Part shown: positions 1 through 17,330 of the stretch, piece after piece
Layout: every line of letters starts with the position of its first letter
Numbering within the stretch: position 1 is the first letter of the stretch
NCBI GenBank assembly: GCA_949825025.1
Contig: OX463778.1
Span: forward strand, 39,137,194-39,201,193
Source: Siphlonurus alternatus
Taxonomy: Eukaryota > Arthropoda > Insecta > Ephemeroptera > Siphlonuridae
Direction of reading: 5' to 3'
DNA: 64,000 nucleotides
Program-made: the position numbers and the translations under genes
Notes under the pieces: generated by a model
Told to the model about the DNA's origin: nothing
Databases searched by the model: none
Seen by the model: only the letters and a program-made list of their open reading frames with translations

Positions 1-2373
1 GACACGAACGGACGTAAAGGTATTATAACCAGAGATTATATATATATAATATATATTGTATGCTTACTTTTTGGTATTCAGAGAGAGGTACAGCAGCATA
101 GTATAAAAGCAAAGCAGCAAAACTTACATACATTTAAAATATACTCAGCATTGCCTATTTTTCATTATAAAAACATTCTAAAAGCTTTTCTTTTCATTTT
201 TCACCTGTGTTGTGTTTACACAAAGAGGGTGTCAGGTAAGCAGTGGACAAAACCCTGACAGGTGAGAAGGGACGGATTTTCTCTTTCTATGACCATCCAA
301 TGTTGCCAAAATGGTGGTGATACTTGACCTCTCTCACATATGATAAATTCGTAATAAACCTCTCCCATCGCTAACGATTACAACAAGGCATTCTACGGAG
401 ACTGCCTTGATTACAATCTACAAGCTACCCCGTAAAATGAAGAAACCCGCCTTACAAGAATTCTTATAATAAACCCTTGCCACAGGAATTTTTCCCACGG
501 ATAAAGATTGGAAATCTCAAGTTATCATTATAAATAAACTTAAAATCATTCGTATAATTTTAAAATCTTTCAAATAGCTCTATAAAAATATCCAGGCTAC
601 ATTCCCCATAGAAATAGAATGGCGACTAAAGTAGAGATATCGTCTTAATGCAAATTACAATCTCTCTGGGGAGGCGGCAGCTTTCTTTGATGCTGGCACT
701 TGAGACCTATGTTTTATCATTGTAACAGTGATAAGTTACGTGTAATGTATATAGTAGAAGACTTGACAAGCCGACTGTTGCAGCTGCGTGATAATCGACA
801 AGACGGTACTCAACACTAATTGTTCGCGGTGGAATATTTACATTATATTGTACTACTATGCGGCTTACTTTCATTTTATGAGAGTCGCGGACACTATAAA
901 ATAAATATTAACGGCTTCGTAAAATTGCTCTTCTCTAACTCAATACTTATACCATAATACAATTTTGCAATTCATTATGTTTGTCATTCTTAATTCATAT
1001 GTAACATATTTTCAGCAGTATAAAAAAAAATGCAACACTGCAGTCATATAAGTGCCATATACAACAGTTTTAATATCAATTTCATAGAAGCATGGTTGGA
1101 GCATAGTTCTATTATAAATATATTAAAATATATTTTTTTAGAATTTTTGAAGCTCTAATACATAATTTAATTTACTTTGAAATTATATTTATTTATGTAC
1201 CTATTTAATTATAGAATATACCTACGACAACTAAGTGCACATTATAATAATAATAACGTTATAATGATTAATACAGTAAAAAAATAAACTTTTTCATTCC
1301 CAGGTTACATTTTGTTTATTTCTTGCATGATAGCATGAAGGCAATTTTTGACATTTTCATTCGAAAAAAAAAAAAAAAAGTACTGAAACTTCATTTTGCA
1401 AGCAATTGATTTCTTTTAAGAAATTTGTTTTCATTTTTTTTACACAAGTAAAAAAAAAAAAAAAAAAAACCTATGGTGTAAAAAATCTTTTAATTGAGAA
1501 TTCAAAGATTACTAAAAAAAATTTAGGCAAATTTCTTGTACGTCTTGCATGTACAGTTTGCAATAAAAACAAAAATAATTGCAATCGTGCATCTCGAGAC
1601 AGCACGAATTTGGACCCTAATTTACTGGAGCTGCAGCTCAAAGATGCAAAGAGATGAATATTGTATTTGCAATATTGAGGGGAGGTAACAATAATTGAGC
1701 TTTTTAATAGAATTTATTAATTGATAAAATTAAAATATTTTTAATCCACACAAAAAAAAAGAACAAAATGACTGTTAGTTTGCTGATGACAAAAAGTAAA
1801 AAGCAACAAATTCGGTGTAGATTTTCAGTGATTAATTTTTTCATGTGAAAAAGTTACTGATTTGACTGAAAATCACAGCAGTCCCCAGTTAAAACAATGC
1901 TAATCTTAAATGCTTAATATTTCGAAAATTACACCGAATTTGGTCTATAATTTTTTGGATGAAAAAGGAAGGTTTGCTGCAATTTTCAGAGTGGTTCACC
2001 ATCTACTATCCTATTTTTTGTATCACTGACATTAATCCTTAAAAACATTTAACATACAATTCAACAAATTTTAAGAAATATTTAAGAATTTCAGATATGC
2101 AAGAGGTATTGTATTACTTGCGCGTACACTATTTACATTATTACTTATTAAAGCTTATTTAGCTTACTGATAAAGATAGTACCAGTGTGCATACATATAT
2201 AATAATATGTAGTCTACAACTTTGAAGAGGTAGAAACTTCTAAATGAAAAATAATAGCTTGGCCAAGCTTTTCAAAACACTAATATTAATAGAAATATTG
2301 AAAATGTCGCACTAACTGGACGTCTTTCACAAATTCCTGGCGCTGAGCTGCTTGATTGGTTGCTATTTTGGGG

Positions 2374-2673
2374 CAATGGAGTACCGACCTCATTTTTTTA
2401 TTGCAAAAATGGATAGAGGGTGCAAAGTTATGCTACTCTGATTTTTTTCACATTTTTTAGAGCCCGGCAACTATTTTTTAAAAATTATTGAAAGTGCAGA
2501 AAAAGTGCCACCTCTCTTAATAAAAGATAGGACCCAAAAGGGACGTGGATTCGAACCCGACCTCGCCAAAACTTTTTGCCTAAAAAATCTGAAAAAAAAA
2601 AAATCAGAGTAACATAAATTTTCATCCTCTATCCATTTCTGCTTTAAAAAATTTTGAGGTCGGTACTCCATTG
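2374..2673. mobile_element. MITE, superfamily type A (copy A1)
   Basis: A 300-bp fold-back element. Both ends read CAATGGAGTACCGACCTC inward. The arms continue with a TATCCATT/AATGGATA segment, a 'TCAGAG/CTCTGA' segment and a T-rich core with AACTATTTTT next to ATTATTGAAAG. The same core is found in copies at 6.8, 24.0, 24.5, 35.9 and 40 kb. There is no ORF, so it is non-autonomous. This copy has no CRE motif. Confidence 0.8.
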
Positions 2674-4336
2674 ACGCATTTTGGTCATGTATGCCGTATG
2701 CCACCGAACTGCTGAAGTCGCTGAACTAAACTAACTAAAGTTTTAAGACAAGATCTAACAATTGTTACTCAATCATTCATTTTATCTAACATATCATGCT
2801 GTTTCTGTCATGGGCCATATCCTGCAGTAGTGTACAGTATACAATAATTATTAAATTAATTAATTAACATTGTGAAGTGAATAAAAACCATTCTACAATT
2901 GATACCGGTAATTATATTTTCTGTGTGCTTCTCCCCGTTATTTTTTCATGTACTTTGAGGGCATACATGTACACTTTGAAACATCAGTCTGTGAAGGGGT
3001 GGTAAATTAGGGAGGTTAGGGCTTATTTTACCTCTCTCAAATATTACAACTCCAACTCTTTGTATCTTCAGTTAACTTCAGCAAATAAGACATGGGTAAA
3101 TTTCATGCTGTCTTGAAGTGTGCAGTACATCTTTCAATCTGATAATAGAATATGCTGTTTAGTACCTGCATGTCAGTTTATGTGACTGCTGTGGTACAGT
3201 ACATAGGACTAAACAGATATGTCGCAGATGCTTATTGTCATTCCAAACACGGGATCTACAGACATGTTACACTTCCTGGGGTACTTTTACCAGCATGCGA
3301 TTCTTGCACATGCAGTGCTTGTCTTTAATATGCCTAGGCTTACTATATTTTTATCAAGGGTTAAAAGAATGTAAATTTTTTGCCCTACAGTAATTGCAGG
3401 TGATACAATTGTGATATCATCATTTATGCAGTACATACATAGTACATACTTAGTTAGAAAAATATGTATGTGCTACCGGTATGCATACCGGTATGATGAT
3501 ACCTGCAGCCCCTGCAGGACATAATTGGTTTTGCCAGTTTTATATATAGATATGACAGGTGAGTGATTTGTGACAACTCCTAGAATTCTACACAGTATGC
3601 ACATTATAGATAAAAAATAATAATTGTAAATAGTGTACAATAAATATAATCTAAGGATAACTGCCACATTTATTTGTGATATATGGTACTGTATTTTAAG
3701 TCTTTTAATATTTATTTTGTGATATACTGTAGTGTCGCTTGATGCTTTGTTAGTTATCCCCACCCCATTTTTTTACTGTGTTCTATATGCAATATGAATT
3801 TGGGTGAAATAAAATAAATAAATATTATTTTTAATGCATGCAATTTTAATAGTAACTCTCCTGTATGCCATATCCAGTATGTATATGGTATGCATAAGCA
3901 TTATGTATAGTCTTCTTTTGTAAGCCTTTTCTATGTGGGTGGGCCATAGTGTGGCTGATGGCTCCACTAGTATGATACAGTATCACTATAATATCCGGAC
4001 ACCACAGATATCATAATTACATACATACATATTATACAGTATGATATGCATATCATATGCATACAGTACATTAAATATTAGTTACTATTTAATGTACTAT
4101 AGCGCTAAAGAATTTTTTGTCTACACCACGCAGCCCGGTAACGGACCCCCTTAAGACATTTTTCACTTTTAACAATTTTTATCTGCCATATTTAGGGTTT
4201 TTAAAAATTCGAAAAAATTATTAACATGTTCAATGGAATGTAGCAATTGAGTTTATCATAATTTCAGTTCCATATCAGAGCATCTCTTTGAGTAAAAAAA
4301 ATAATTGTGTGGAGGGACATGAAAAAAAAAAATGTT

Positions 4337-4741
4337 CCAGTTTTGGTACAGGCCTGCTTTTGGACTCCTTATAGCCCAAAAAAAGTAAAAAAATAAAATT
4401 TTAACCCATTAACCAAATCAGTCTTTTCATAAAAATATAACAATAAAAATAACAACTGCAATACCGTGATATTTTTTTACTACATAGTTAAGAAAAAATA
4501 AAAACGAACAATTTGTTAAAAACCCTGTTTTTATTCATTTTTGATTTTTTTTTTGAACCAGTAAAAAAATTATCAAGGTATTGCCAAAGAGCTTTATTAA
4601 AATTAATCAAATTAAACGGTACCTCTCTGGTATTGCAGTTGTTATTTTCATGGAAGGGAGGGTTTGGTTAATTAGTTACAATTTTCTTTTTTTACTTTTT
4701 TTGCCCAAAGGAGCCTAAAAGCAGGTCGGAACCAAAACAGG
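4337..4741. mobile_element. Fold-back/MITE element, unclassified
   Basis: The left arm contains CCTGCTTTTGGACTCC followed by AAAAAAAGTAAAAAAA and AACAACTGCAATACC. The right arm contains their reverse complements (GGTATTGCAGTTGTT, TTTACTTTTTTTGCCC, GGAGCCTAAAAGCAGG) in mirrored order. The arms are about 130-150 bp with many mismatches, so this is an old copy. There is no ORF, and I could not identify a target duplication. Confidence 0.6.
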
Positions 4742-4962
4742 GCTAAAATCCAAAACTGGGCTGTGCACTATGCATATATGCATATTATCATATGCATTAT
4801 GTTGCATCCATATTATAGTGTACATAAATTTAATATATTACATATTATACATATGCATATACATAATATAGAATATATTTATTTACTTTTTATATGCATA
4901 TAAGCATCTAGTAAGCAAACAACGTTGATCCAGACATCTAGTCATACAGTGTGATTAATAAA

Positions 4963-4991
4963 TTTATGATGTGTGGACCACACATCATAAA
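4963..4991. repeat. Perfect short palindrome
   Basis: TTTATGATGTGTGG is followed by one base and then its exact reverse complement, a 14-bp stem. The function is unknown. It could be the remnant of a fold-back element. Confidence 0.7.
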
Positions 4992-5250
4992 TGTGAGGAT
5001 CTGACATGCAGACATGCACCGGTTCAGGACTATTGATAAGGATGGACGATGGACCCGATGGACTGGATGAATAAACATATTCGAATCGTAAGATCTAAAT
5101 ATTATGCTCCTATAAAAAATAAAAATACACAAAAAAAATCCGAAGAGATATCCAAAGTTTACAATATGTAATGCAAATAGTATACACTCCTTATCTAATT
5201 TCTGAGAATTTCATTCTGTGATTACTGTACAGTAGAAGAACAAAACTTAC

Positions 5251-5305
5251 CGTAAACTGATGATATTATACAGCTTATTATGGCGAGCCGAAGCGCCATT
5301 AACAT
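5251..5305 (-). CDS. Candidate first coding exon with signal peptide
   Basis: The start codon is at 5303-5305 on the minus strand. The 18 complete codons read MLMALRLAIISCIISSVY, and one further base (G) is followed by a consensus donor GTAAGT (5245-5250). The pattern of a positive N-terminus, a hydrophobic core and then small residues is that of a secretory signal peptide. The upstream DNA (5306-5520) is locally richer in CpG than its surroundings, as expected for a 5' end. No downstream exon could be assigned between 1 and 5244, so the gene either runs off the left edge or this is a chance ORF. A second in-frame ATG lies two codons further in. Confidence 0.35.
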
Positions 5306-5520
5306 CCTAGTAAAAGTTAGTGTCTTGATAACACATAACGCGTCCGTTTCGCTGCATTTAATCTTCACACATCAAATCTGAGCAAAAGAAAACACTTCAA
5401 TAGAACACACCGCACTCTACGCCATTCCTGCAATGACTGATTTAGCGCCAATATCCTTCCGCGCAATTTGTAAACATTCAGCGCCCACGCACTCCATGCT
5501 AATCCGCGATATCATTTAAA
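5306..5520 (-). promoter_or_regulatory. Possible promoter/5'UTR of the signal-peptide gene
   Basis: This is a short CpG-containing stretch (ACGCGTCCG, CCGCGC, AGCGCC) in otherwise AT-rich DNA, immediately upstream of the candidate first exon. I see no clear TATA box. The call rests on composition and position only. Confidence 0.25.
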
Positions 5521-6600
5521 GCACTACATAAATACAAAATCTTGAAACAAAATTTTAATTTGTAGTGCATAAAGTTATATTATTTAAATAAATGTAAGTT
5601 AATTTTTGTTAATTTATAATGATAATGGAAAATAGTTGCTAAATAAATATATTAGTTCAATTTTGATTGATGCGACATTTGTACGCCATCTTTTAGCAAA
5701 TGTTTTAACTTTTATAATTGTAGACACCGTGGCGGTAACATCTACTGCAAATTTAAAACTGTATTCATTATTTTTGTTTTTTTACTCGTTTTTACTCGGC
5801 AGGTAGTTTCTTGGAAAAAGAAATAAAAACTTTTCAATGTATTTATATATTATTGCTACAACATGATTTCTTGCATATATATTTATATCTAACATTATAT
5901 TAAGAATGAGGCATTATGTGTACCTCATAATACGGTATACTTTCCTATACTGTATCCTCAATAAAAAAGTACACAAATACTTTACAGTAAGAACTTTTTA
6001 TAAATTCCAGGAACCCATGAAATTAGGTTTACCTCCTATCGTTTCCTATTACAAGCAATGCTAATTAATTTTGATGGGGCAGCTATCTCCTTTACTAAAA
6101 ATTGAGTTTTACCTAACAAGTTGTATAATAATGTGTTTTTATGTTTTTACTGTACAATTGTATTTTAATCAAAGAAAGAAATGGACCTTCCGAAACCCTA
6201 ACATGAACATTTCGTGAGCTCATCGCGAAACATGGCCTTGTGATCCATCCCAGCATTTGCCTGTGACTAAGGGAAATGTGGTAACCTCAGCCAGGATGGA
6301 TGCTACAGCTTTTTGTCAATGAATCAGAAATGCAATGATTCAAAGCCAGGAGAATTCCATGTTTGGAAAAGTTCAACGATTTACCCCTGTATGGTTTTTG
6401 TCGAAAACGGTCACCCAACCATCAGCGTTGCTTGGCTTTGGTTATCTGACGAGACCCGGACAAGCGCACTACACCACACCTCTCTCTGATGTTTTTTATT
6501 AAAATGATATTTAGCATGTATTAATTAAAACAAATAATATCCACTGATGATTTTATTAGTGGTACTGAATTAGGACATTTTTTTTACAAATAAAGAATGT
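5521..6600. other. Intergenic DNA downstream of RpS10
   Basis: AT-rich and without recognisable genes. It includes the likely 3' end of the RpS10 transcript near 6590-6540 (minus strand). A more GC-balanced stretch at 6190-6480 has no open frame I can assign. Confidence 0.5.
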
Positions 6601-6602
6601 AA

Positions 6603-6608
6603 TTTATT
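6603..6608 (-). terminator. Poly(A) signal overlapping the RpS10 stop codon
   Basis: The last codons read CCC CAA TAA A on the minus strand, so AATAAA spans the glutamine codon, the stop and one further base. If used, cleavage would fall near 6590-6580 and leave a 3'UTR of only about 15-25 nt. A second AATAAA lies near 6553-6558. Confidence 0.5.
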
Positions 6609-9371
6609 GGGGTGCTCCTCTGCCTCTTCCGAAACCACCACGCTGCAACAAAACACAACAAAAATTAGGCAACATATTTATAATTATAATGTAAACTGCA
6701 TTAAATAACACCACTCATTTGAAATGCAGTCTAAATCAAGGTTGTATAATAGACAACATACATGAAAAAAATTTATTGCAGAAATGAATAGAAGGTACCA
6801 AATTATGCTGCTCTGAATTTTTTCAGATTTTTTTTAGTCTCGGAACTATTTTTAAATAATTATTGAAAGTTCTGTGATATCAGTTGGCACCCTGAATCCT
6901 TAATAAAAAGGATAGAAACTGGACACCTATTGACGCCTCCAGGGGGCGTGGCCGCACTTTCAATTATTATTTAAAAATAGTTTTGGGTCTCAAAAAAATC
7001 TGAAAAAATTCAGAGTAGCATAATTTGGTACCCTCGATTCATTTCTGCAATAAAAATTTTTCATGTATGTTGTCCATTCTAAAAAAAAACTACCAATTCA
7101 TAACTTATACAAAATGTCATCAGACTTATCAGAAGATAGCCTTATACTTCCGAATGTTTCAACATGAATGGGCCATCCCAGGTAATCAATAATTATAATT
7201 TATTGCCGAGATTTTAAGTTCTCTCAGTGTAGGTTAAAGTTAGAGATTTAGAATTTAACTTGTTGCCTGGCAACACGAAGAGGGAAGAGAAAAAGTCTTT
7301 TCTCTATTGGCTTGTTAGAAGTAAAATGGTTTAATAACCAATACAAGGGCATAAGAAAGCAAGAAAGAAAAAGAGATTTAGAAAACTTGTGGCACTGTCT
7401 TGTGTATTATGGCCAGGTGAAAATGTTGATCAAATTTCTGACCATAAGACACTGAGGTCTCTGGACACCAGAGTGAAAAGACAAACTTCTTGCCCTGAGC
7501 CTAAAGTTGTGGTAAATGGATACTTGAATAGGTAAATTATGAGAACAAGCTTGTGAAGAAACTGATGTCATGAAAGTTCAGCTTCTCATCTAAGTTGGTA
7601 AGCGTTCAAGGAAGCAGTGAAATTGAATTGATATGGTCAGCTGAAATATGCACTTTAAGAGATTGTTGGAGATATATATATAATTTGCAAACCCTAGTTT
7701 TGATGTCATGTATTTTATTGTTTTATTTACAACATCAAAGAGTTGTTGATTTATTTAATACTGTAGTATAGTTTCATTCAGAGTAGTATCATTAAATAAA
7801 TATAGGCATTGAACAGTGAAATCTTAGCAATACAGTAATTAATGATGTAACCTTAATGTAGATTTTTACTTATTTTTGTTCTAAGTTTGTATTAAGAATA
7901 TAGGTAAGGTACAGTGAATAAAATTCCTAACACAAAGGAATAATCATCAAGAAAAAATCAGAAATTGACTAAATTTACATTCACATTAAGCCTGTGACAC
8001 TTTCTGATGGTGCGCACCACCAGAGCACACTTGTATGAATATTAAATTACCTTCACCACTGCTGATATCATTTACAAAAGAAAGTGTAAAGTATTTTATT
8101 ACTGTTGTCAAGTTACTGTTATTACTGTTTCCTGAGGGAACTTCTCCTTAATCTACTCACTACCTATCTGTATAGCAATGTTTAACCTCATAAACAATGG
8201 CCAAGTAACTTACGAAGTCAATCTCTGCTGCTCCTGCGCCAACATCAGCCTTCTTGTCTGTGGCACCACCGACTCCTGGGGCTTTCCTGTATGCTGCACG
8301 GTCCTCTGTCATCTTGGAGCCTTCACTGCGAGGTGCGTTGGGGCGGGGTCGTGCTGTCTCGGGACGTGTCTGCCTCTTCAGGGTTGCAGGTACAATCTGT
8401 AGGATACATCAGCATTTTAGCAATATCATCAATGAAGTGTTAAATCAAAATAACTAAGAATTCTAGTATGGTATGTACACTCGTCGCCACTGAAAATTTA
8501 CCTTTGAAGCCATTTTAATCACCATGCCTTGTAAAAATAGCATAGGGTAAGGTGATTAACAAGGCTGTAAGTTGGGAAATTTTTCAAGTGTACCTCCTTT
8601 TCATTTTAATTTTTTTTTAATCTTAGTAAGTTAAAAAGCAAAAATAATTCACTGTACAGTATGCCACAACTGCACATAATATTAATATTTTAGGGAGGTG
8701 ATTGAGGTTAGGAAAGTTTGAAACAATTGTTTTGTAAAATTATTAAAGAAAAGGGTGGGGGACGGACGACAAGAAAAGAAATAGAGCCAACTTGCCCGGT
8801 TACAATACACTTTTCAGTACACGTTGGCCAAACCGTCTCTGGGTATGCCACTAGGTTCTATAAATCTTAGTTTTGTCTCTAACAGTAAAAGAGACTGCAA
8901 AAGCACTCAAGTTTAAAGAGTCATCTGTTGAGGGCAGTTCCGATTTTATTACTATTCTCCAATGTTGACTTAAATCCTACTCCAAGTTAAATCGGTAGTA
9001 AGGAAGATACTTGCCTCAGCAGGAAGATGGAGGAACTCTCGCAGATATGCAATGCCTTCATTATTCAAGTACCAGTAGAAGTGCCTCCACGCAAACTGCT
9101 CGTTGACAAAGCCACGAGACTTGAGGGACTGTAAGAATAGTGTAAGCATAAATTAGAATGAATGTGTTTTCTTGTTTGCAAGTCAAGATACAATCGTGTG
9201 ATACACGAATATGTACAGTATGCATACCTGCATGGCTTTGATAACTTGAAGGTTGGGGATGTTTTCCAGTTCTGGATGTTTTGGTGCATGGAAATCCTTC
9301 TTGGCCACCATGACACCCTCCTTGAAGAGGTACTCGTAGATTGAAAGTCTGTTCTTCTTGGGCATCAACAT
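6604..9371 (-). CDS. RpS10: Ribosomal protein eS10 (40S subunit), complete, 4 coding exons
   Basis: Coding exons are 9371-9228, 9128-9015, 8396-8214 and 6642-6604. All three coding introns fall at codon boundaries, giving 159 aa (human about 165). The protein starts MLMPKKNR. It then has the winged-helix core of eS10 with [22 protein letters not shown] split across its first third, [10 protein letters not shown] near residue 63, and [13 protein letters not shown] after the third exon. It ends in the RG-rich tail [12 protein letters not shown]. eS10 sits on the 40S head near the mRNA entry region. The start is the first ATG, one base inside exon 2. Introns are 99 nt (9129-9227), 618 nt (8397-9014, GC-AG) and 1571 nt (6643-8213, containing a MITE). 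The wording is arthropod-like, e.g. [10 protein letters not shown] and [10 protein letters not shown]. Confidence 0.96.
6752..7073. mobile_element. MITE, superfamily type B (copy B1), in RpS10 intron
   Basis: Terminal inverted repeats GACAACATACATGAAAAA. The inner arms match the type A core (TTATGCTGCTCTGAATTTTTTC, shortened here: TTATGCTNCTCTGA; then CTCGGAACTATTTTTAAA and ATTATTGAAAGT). The outer ends differ completely from type A. The element lies wholly inside the last RpS10 intron and carries no ORF. Confidence 0.75.
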
Positions 9372-9558
9372 CCTAAAATGTTTTGATAAAATTAATGCAG
9401 GAAAAATCTGGTGTTGTCAAAGTATGTACACATGACCAAAGCGGTCAATCACTTTTTGTCTGAGAGAAATTCATCAAACATATTAACAAATATTAGAAAA
9501 TGATTTTGACTGAACAAAAAATGAATAAATCTAATTTATTATCATACAAATAACTTAC

Positions 9559-9656
9559 TTGGAGAAATAGGGATGATTACAGCATATAAAGATGAAATTC
9601 AGGAAAAATTACACACAATTTGTGTGGCACAAGGAGCTCTCACAAAGAAACAGAAG
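9559..9656 (-). promoter_or_regulatory. RpS10: Probable RpS10 5'UTR exon with TOP-like start
   Basis: On the minus strand a pyrimidine run CTTCTGTTTCTTTG begins at 9656. It resembles the 5' terminal oligopyrimidine start of ribosomal-protein mRNAs. About 100 nt later a donor GTAAGT (9553-9558) would splice to the acceptor TTTTAG just before 9372, one base ahead of the ATG. The upstream DNA (9657-9700) is locally GC-rich, including ATTTCGCGGGAG on the plus strand. TOP control of translation is established for this gene class; the exact start here is inferred. Confidence 0.55.
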
Positions 9657-9699
9657 CCGATCGTTTTTCTGGCGCTGTCGATTTCGCGGGAGACCAATT

Positions 9700-11200
9700 G
9701 AAAATTTAAATCCGAGTAAAAAATAATTAATACTGCAATATACACATCAATTAAAAGACAATATAATTATATATCTAGTAATAATAATTAATATTATTAT
9801 ATGTTAATCAATATTATAACATAATATTATAATTAATGTGTATGAATATATTATAAACATCAAAAGGAAAAAAGCCATATGTATATTTTGTAAAATATAA
9901 AATATATTTAATTATAATATATACACGACATTAATAATTAATTATGTAAAATATAATTATATGCTCATGCATATTTAGTGTATTTTCATGATGATGCAAA
10001 ATAAATAAGTTCTCATTATTATTTTACTTATTATTTATTTATTTTTTTTTCCCCCATGATCTATAAAATATAATTATAGGAACTTATTGTTAAGATAAAA
10101 CATGGAAATTGAATCTCAAATAAACAGGAACTTAAATTTGGTACACTTAACAAAATTACACACATATATATAATATAATTACACATTATGCAAGGCCTGC
10201 ATTTATATATAAATAGAACCTATAAATAATAATTAAAACTGTACCATATACTATAATGATTACCTCAATGAGTGTTTATTTCTTAATTTCCTAAACTTCC
10301 TATGAAAAAAACATTGACTGCATTCATGCAGAGAAACTGAAACTCTATAACAACTAGCTTTTCAATTTATTTATAAATTTAATTTATAATAAAAAATTAT
10401 ATTTATTTATTTAGTCATAATCCTTATTTAATATACTACAACTACACATATCAAAGTGTAGCATAACTGGCTAGCTAATATAAATAAAATTATTAAATAA
10501 AATTATAATATATTTTTAAATAAATAATCCACATTTAAAATAATTATAATATAGTTTATTTCAACAGCCACAGAATGCATGTGAACAGTGAAATATATGA
10601 ACACAGTGGCAGAGAAAGGGCAAAGAGAAAGGGAAATAACTAAGGTTAATGATATTAGATACAGAGTCAGCAGTAATTACAAGAATGTAAATAGATTACT
10701 AATAACAAAAATGCAGAGCAATTGGAATTTAAAAACATATAGCCTTGAAGATGCTTTGAACATTTTTTTTTTCTTACAGTAATTTAATCAAAGATAATAA
10801 ATAATTTTTTTTTTTTTTTTTTTTAAGTAGTACGTTAAAAATTGAAGAATTAATTATTACTGAATTAAAGAACATTAAATTTACAAGTTTTAATAACTAA
10901 AAACTTCTAAGGCAAAATTGGAGAAAATGGTATAAAACTTACAAGTTATACTGCTTTACAAATTTTGTCAAATCTAAAACCGTTACACATATTAAGACAA
11001 TTCATTTGTTATGGATACAACTACGAAAATGTGCAAATCATGTGGTGTATTCCCTGAATATATTGCCCTTATAATAACAAATAACTTGGAATTAATTAAA
11101 TTAACTTCTTTTCTTTTTTTTTTCTTTCTTTTATATATAATATACCTACGGCAGCACATCTAAAAATGCCCCCCCATAGAGCAAAACAAAAAACTATTGT
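9700..11200. other. Very AT-rich spacer between KMT5 3' end and RpS10 promoter
   Basis: Dominated by TAATTATA-type low-complexity sequence and poly-T runs (for example 10807-10824). No conserved protein, RNA gene or clear inverted-repeat element was seen. Short ORFs here are chance frames. Confidence 0.6.
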
Positions 11201-11619
11201 TTTATTTTAAAATTATTTGGACATTATGTACAATTACTATACATAATTTAACATAACTAAATAATACACATCTTTTTTTTCTTTTTCATTTTTTAACCCC
11301 TTCCCCCTTGTTGTTATTCTTGTGCCCCCAGTCTATTTCCAAATTTAAAAGCCTCGAACCACAAAAGACAATATGAACGCAGTGTATGCTGATATCACAA
11401 GAAGATAGAGTATCACTTTACTTGAAATTATTAATAATAATTAATTATTATAATGCTATTAACGTGTTCGAGCTACAGGTGAGTAGAGGGCAGTGAAAGT
11501 CTGAGCTTGGCGGCTCCTCTCTGGGACTAGGAACTGACGGCTGGGAATGAGAGAACACCTTTTCCCAAAATCCACAACAAAAACCACCACAATTGTCGTC
11601 TCCTATCAAGTAGCAGACG
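11201..11619 (-). terminator. KMT5 3'UTR and candidate poly(A) signal
   Basis: AATAAA on the minus strand (11201-11206) is the first clear signal after the KMT5 stop codon and gives a 3'UTR of about 400 nt. The segment 11460-11600 is more GC-balanced than the DNA beyond it, as expected for transcribed sequence. The short minus ORF over 11448-11669 is out of frame with the gene. Confidence 0.5.
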
Positions 11620-16564
<4,945 letters not shown>

Positions 16565-17330
16565 TTTTTCTATTACAGAAAATCCTTATATGTCACACAA
16601 ACTGCACTAGAATCACAATTTCACCATCACTTCCTGTCAGCTGTTAGGGTCCCAGCAAAGAAATCGTAGTCCATTTTATTCTCGGCTCTAGCCACGTCTG
16701 AAGATTCTGTTGATCAGAAAGAAGAAACTTAAAACTATTCCAAGGATATGACATCAGTTAAAAGTAGAGCAGTTAACTTGTAAAAATAATAAATATTAAA
16801 ATATTTTTGCTCAGGACGGGTGTTATTGACGTCAGAAACATGGCGAGCAGGCGAACAACTATTCCATCAAGTACCTCTCTCCCCCTTTAAAAGACACTCC
16901 CTATCCATGCACCTGTACTCGCCAGCCCACATGACTTTTTAACTGAATAAAATCAAGCTTTAACATAATATTCATTTACCCAACAATAGATATTTCTTTG
17001 CTTCAGTCATAAATACTTTTTAATTTAAGTTACAGGCCCTAACAAAAATGTCAAGGCCAACAAAAAAGTCCCAGAAAAGTTCAATGGCTGGATAAAACGT
17101 ATCTTAGAAAATGTTATAAATTGCATTAAAACATGGTTTTGGATTAATACTTTACCTTTTTTACAAAAGATCAGAGCTTATAGAATGCGTGTGCATACTT
17201 CCATACAGTCTCTGATAAATAATAGTAATCCATTTTAGAAATTTTCGTCGAGTTTGCTCAGCTCTTCAGACGCAGCTACATAGTCAATCATGGCTGAAAT
17301 CCGCAGCACGAGTTAACGGGACATCAGCTG
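16565..17330 (-). promoter_or_regulatory. KMT5 5'UTR and promoter region
   Basis: The DNA upstream of the KMT5 start carries an acceptor-like TTCTAGTGCAG near 16600, so a non-coding first exon is likely further upstream. Candidate start areas are a GACGTCA-containing GC patch at 16820-16860 and the patch at 17235-17330. The latter holds a minus-strand 18-codon frame starting MIDYVAASEELSKLDE (17291-17235), possibly an upstream ORF. None of this is proven. Confidence 0.3.

Larger units (their letters stand above)
1..5250. other. AT-rich non-coding stretch with scattered MITEs
   Basis: No convincing exon was found on either strand. The stretch holds poly-A/poly-T runs, two fold-back elements (2374-2673 and about 4337-4741) and a short perfect palindrome (4963-4991), listed separately. 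The minus strand here should contain the remaining exons of the gene starting at 5305, but none could be assigned. Confidence 0.6.

Noticed and set aside
650..710. Possible minus-strand terminal exon reading SQVPASKKAAASPERL
   Set aside because: Weak acceptor, no upstream partner in a matching phase with a plausible intron, and no recognised family.
2540..2570. tRNA-like B box (GGGTTCGAATCC on the minus strand) inside MITE A1
   Set aside because: The flanking bases do not form a T-stem, there is no A box at the right distance, and other copies lack it. Not a tRNA or SINE.
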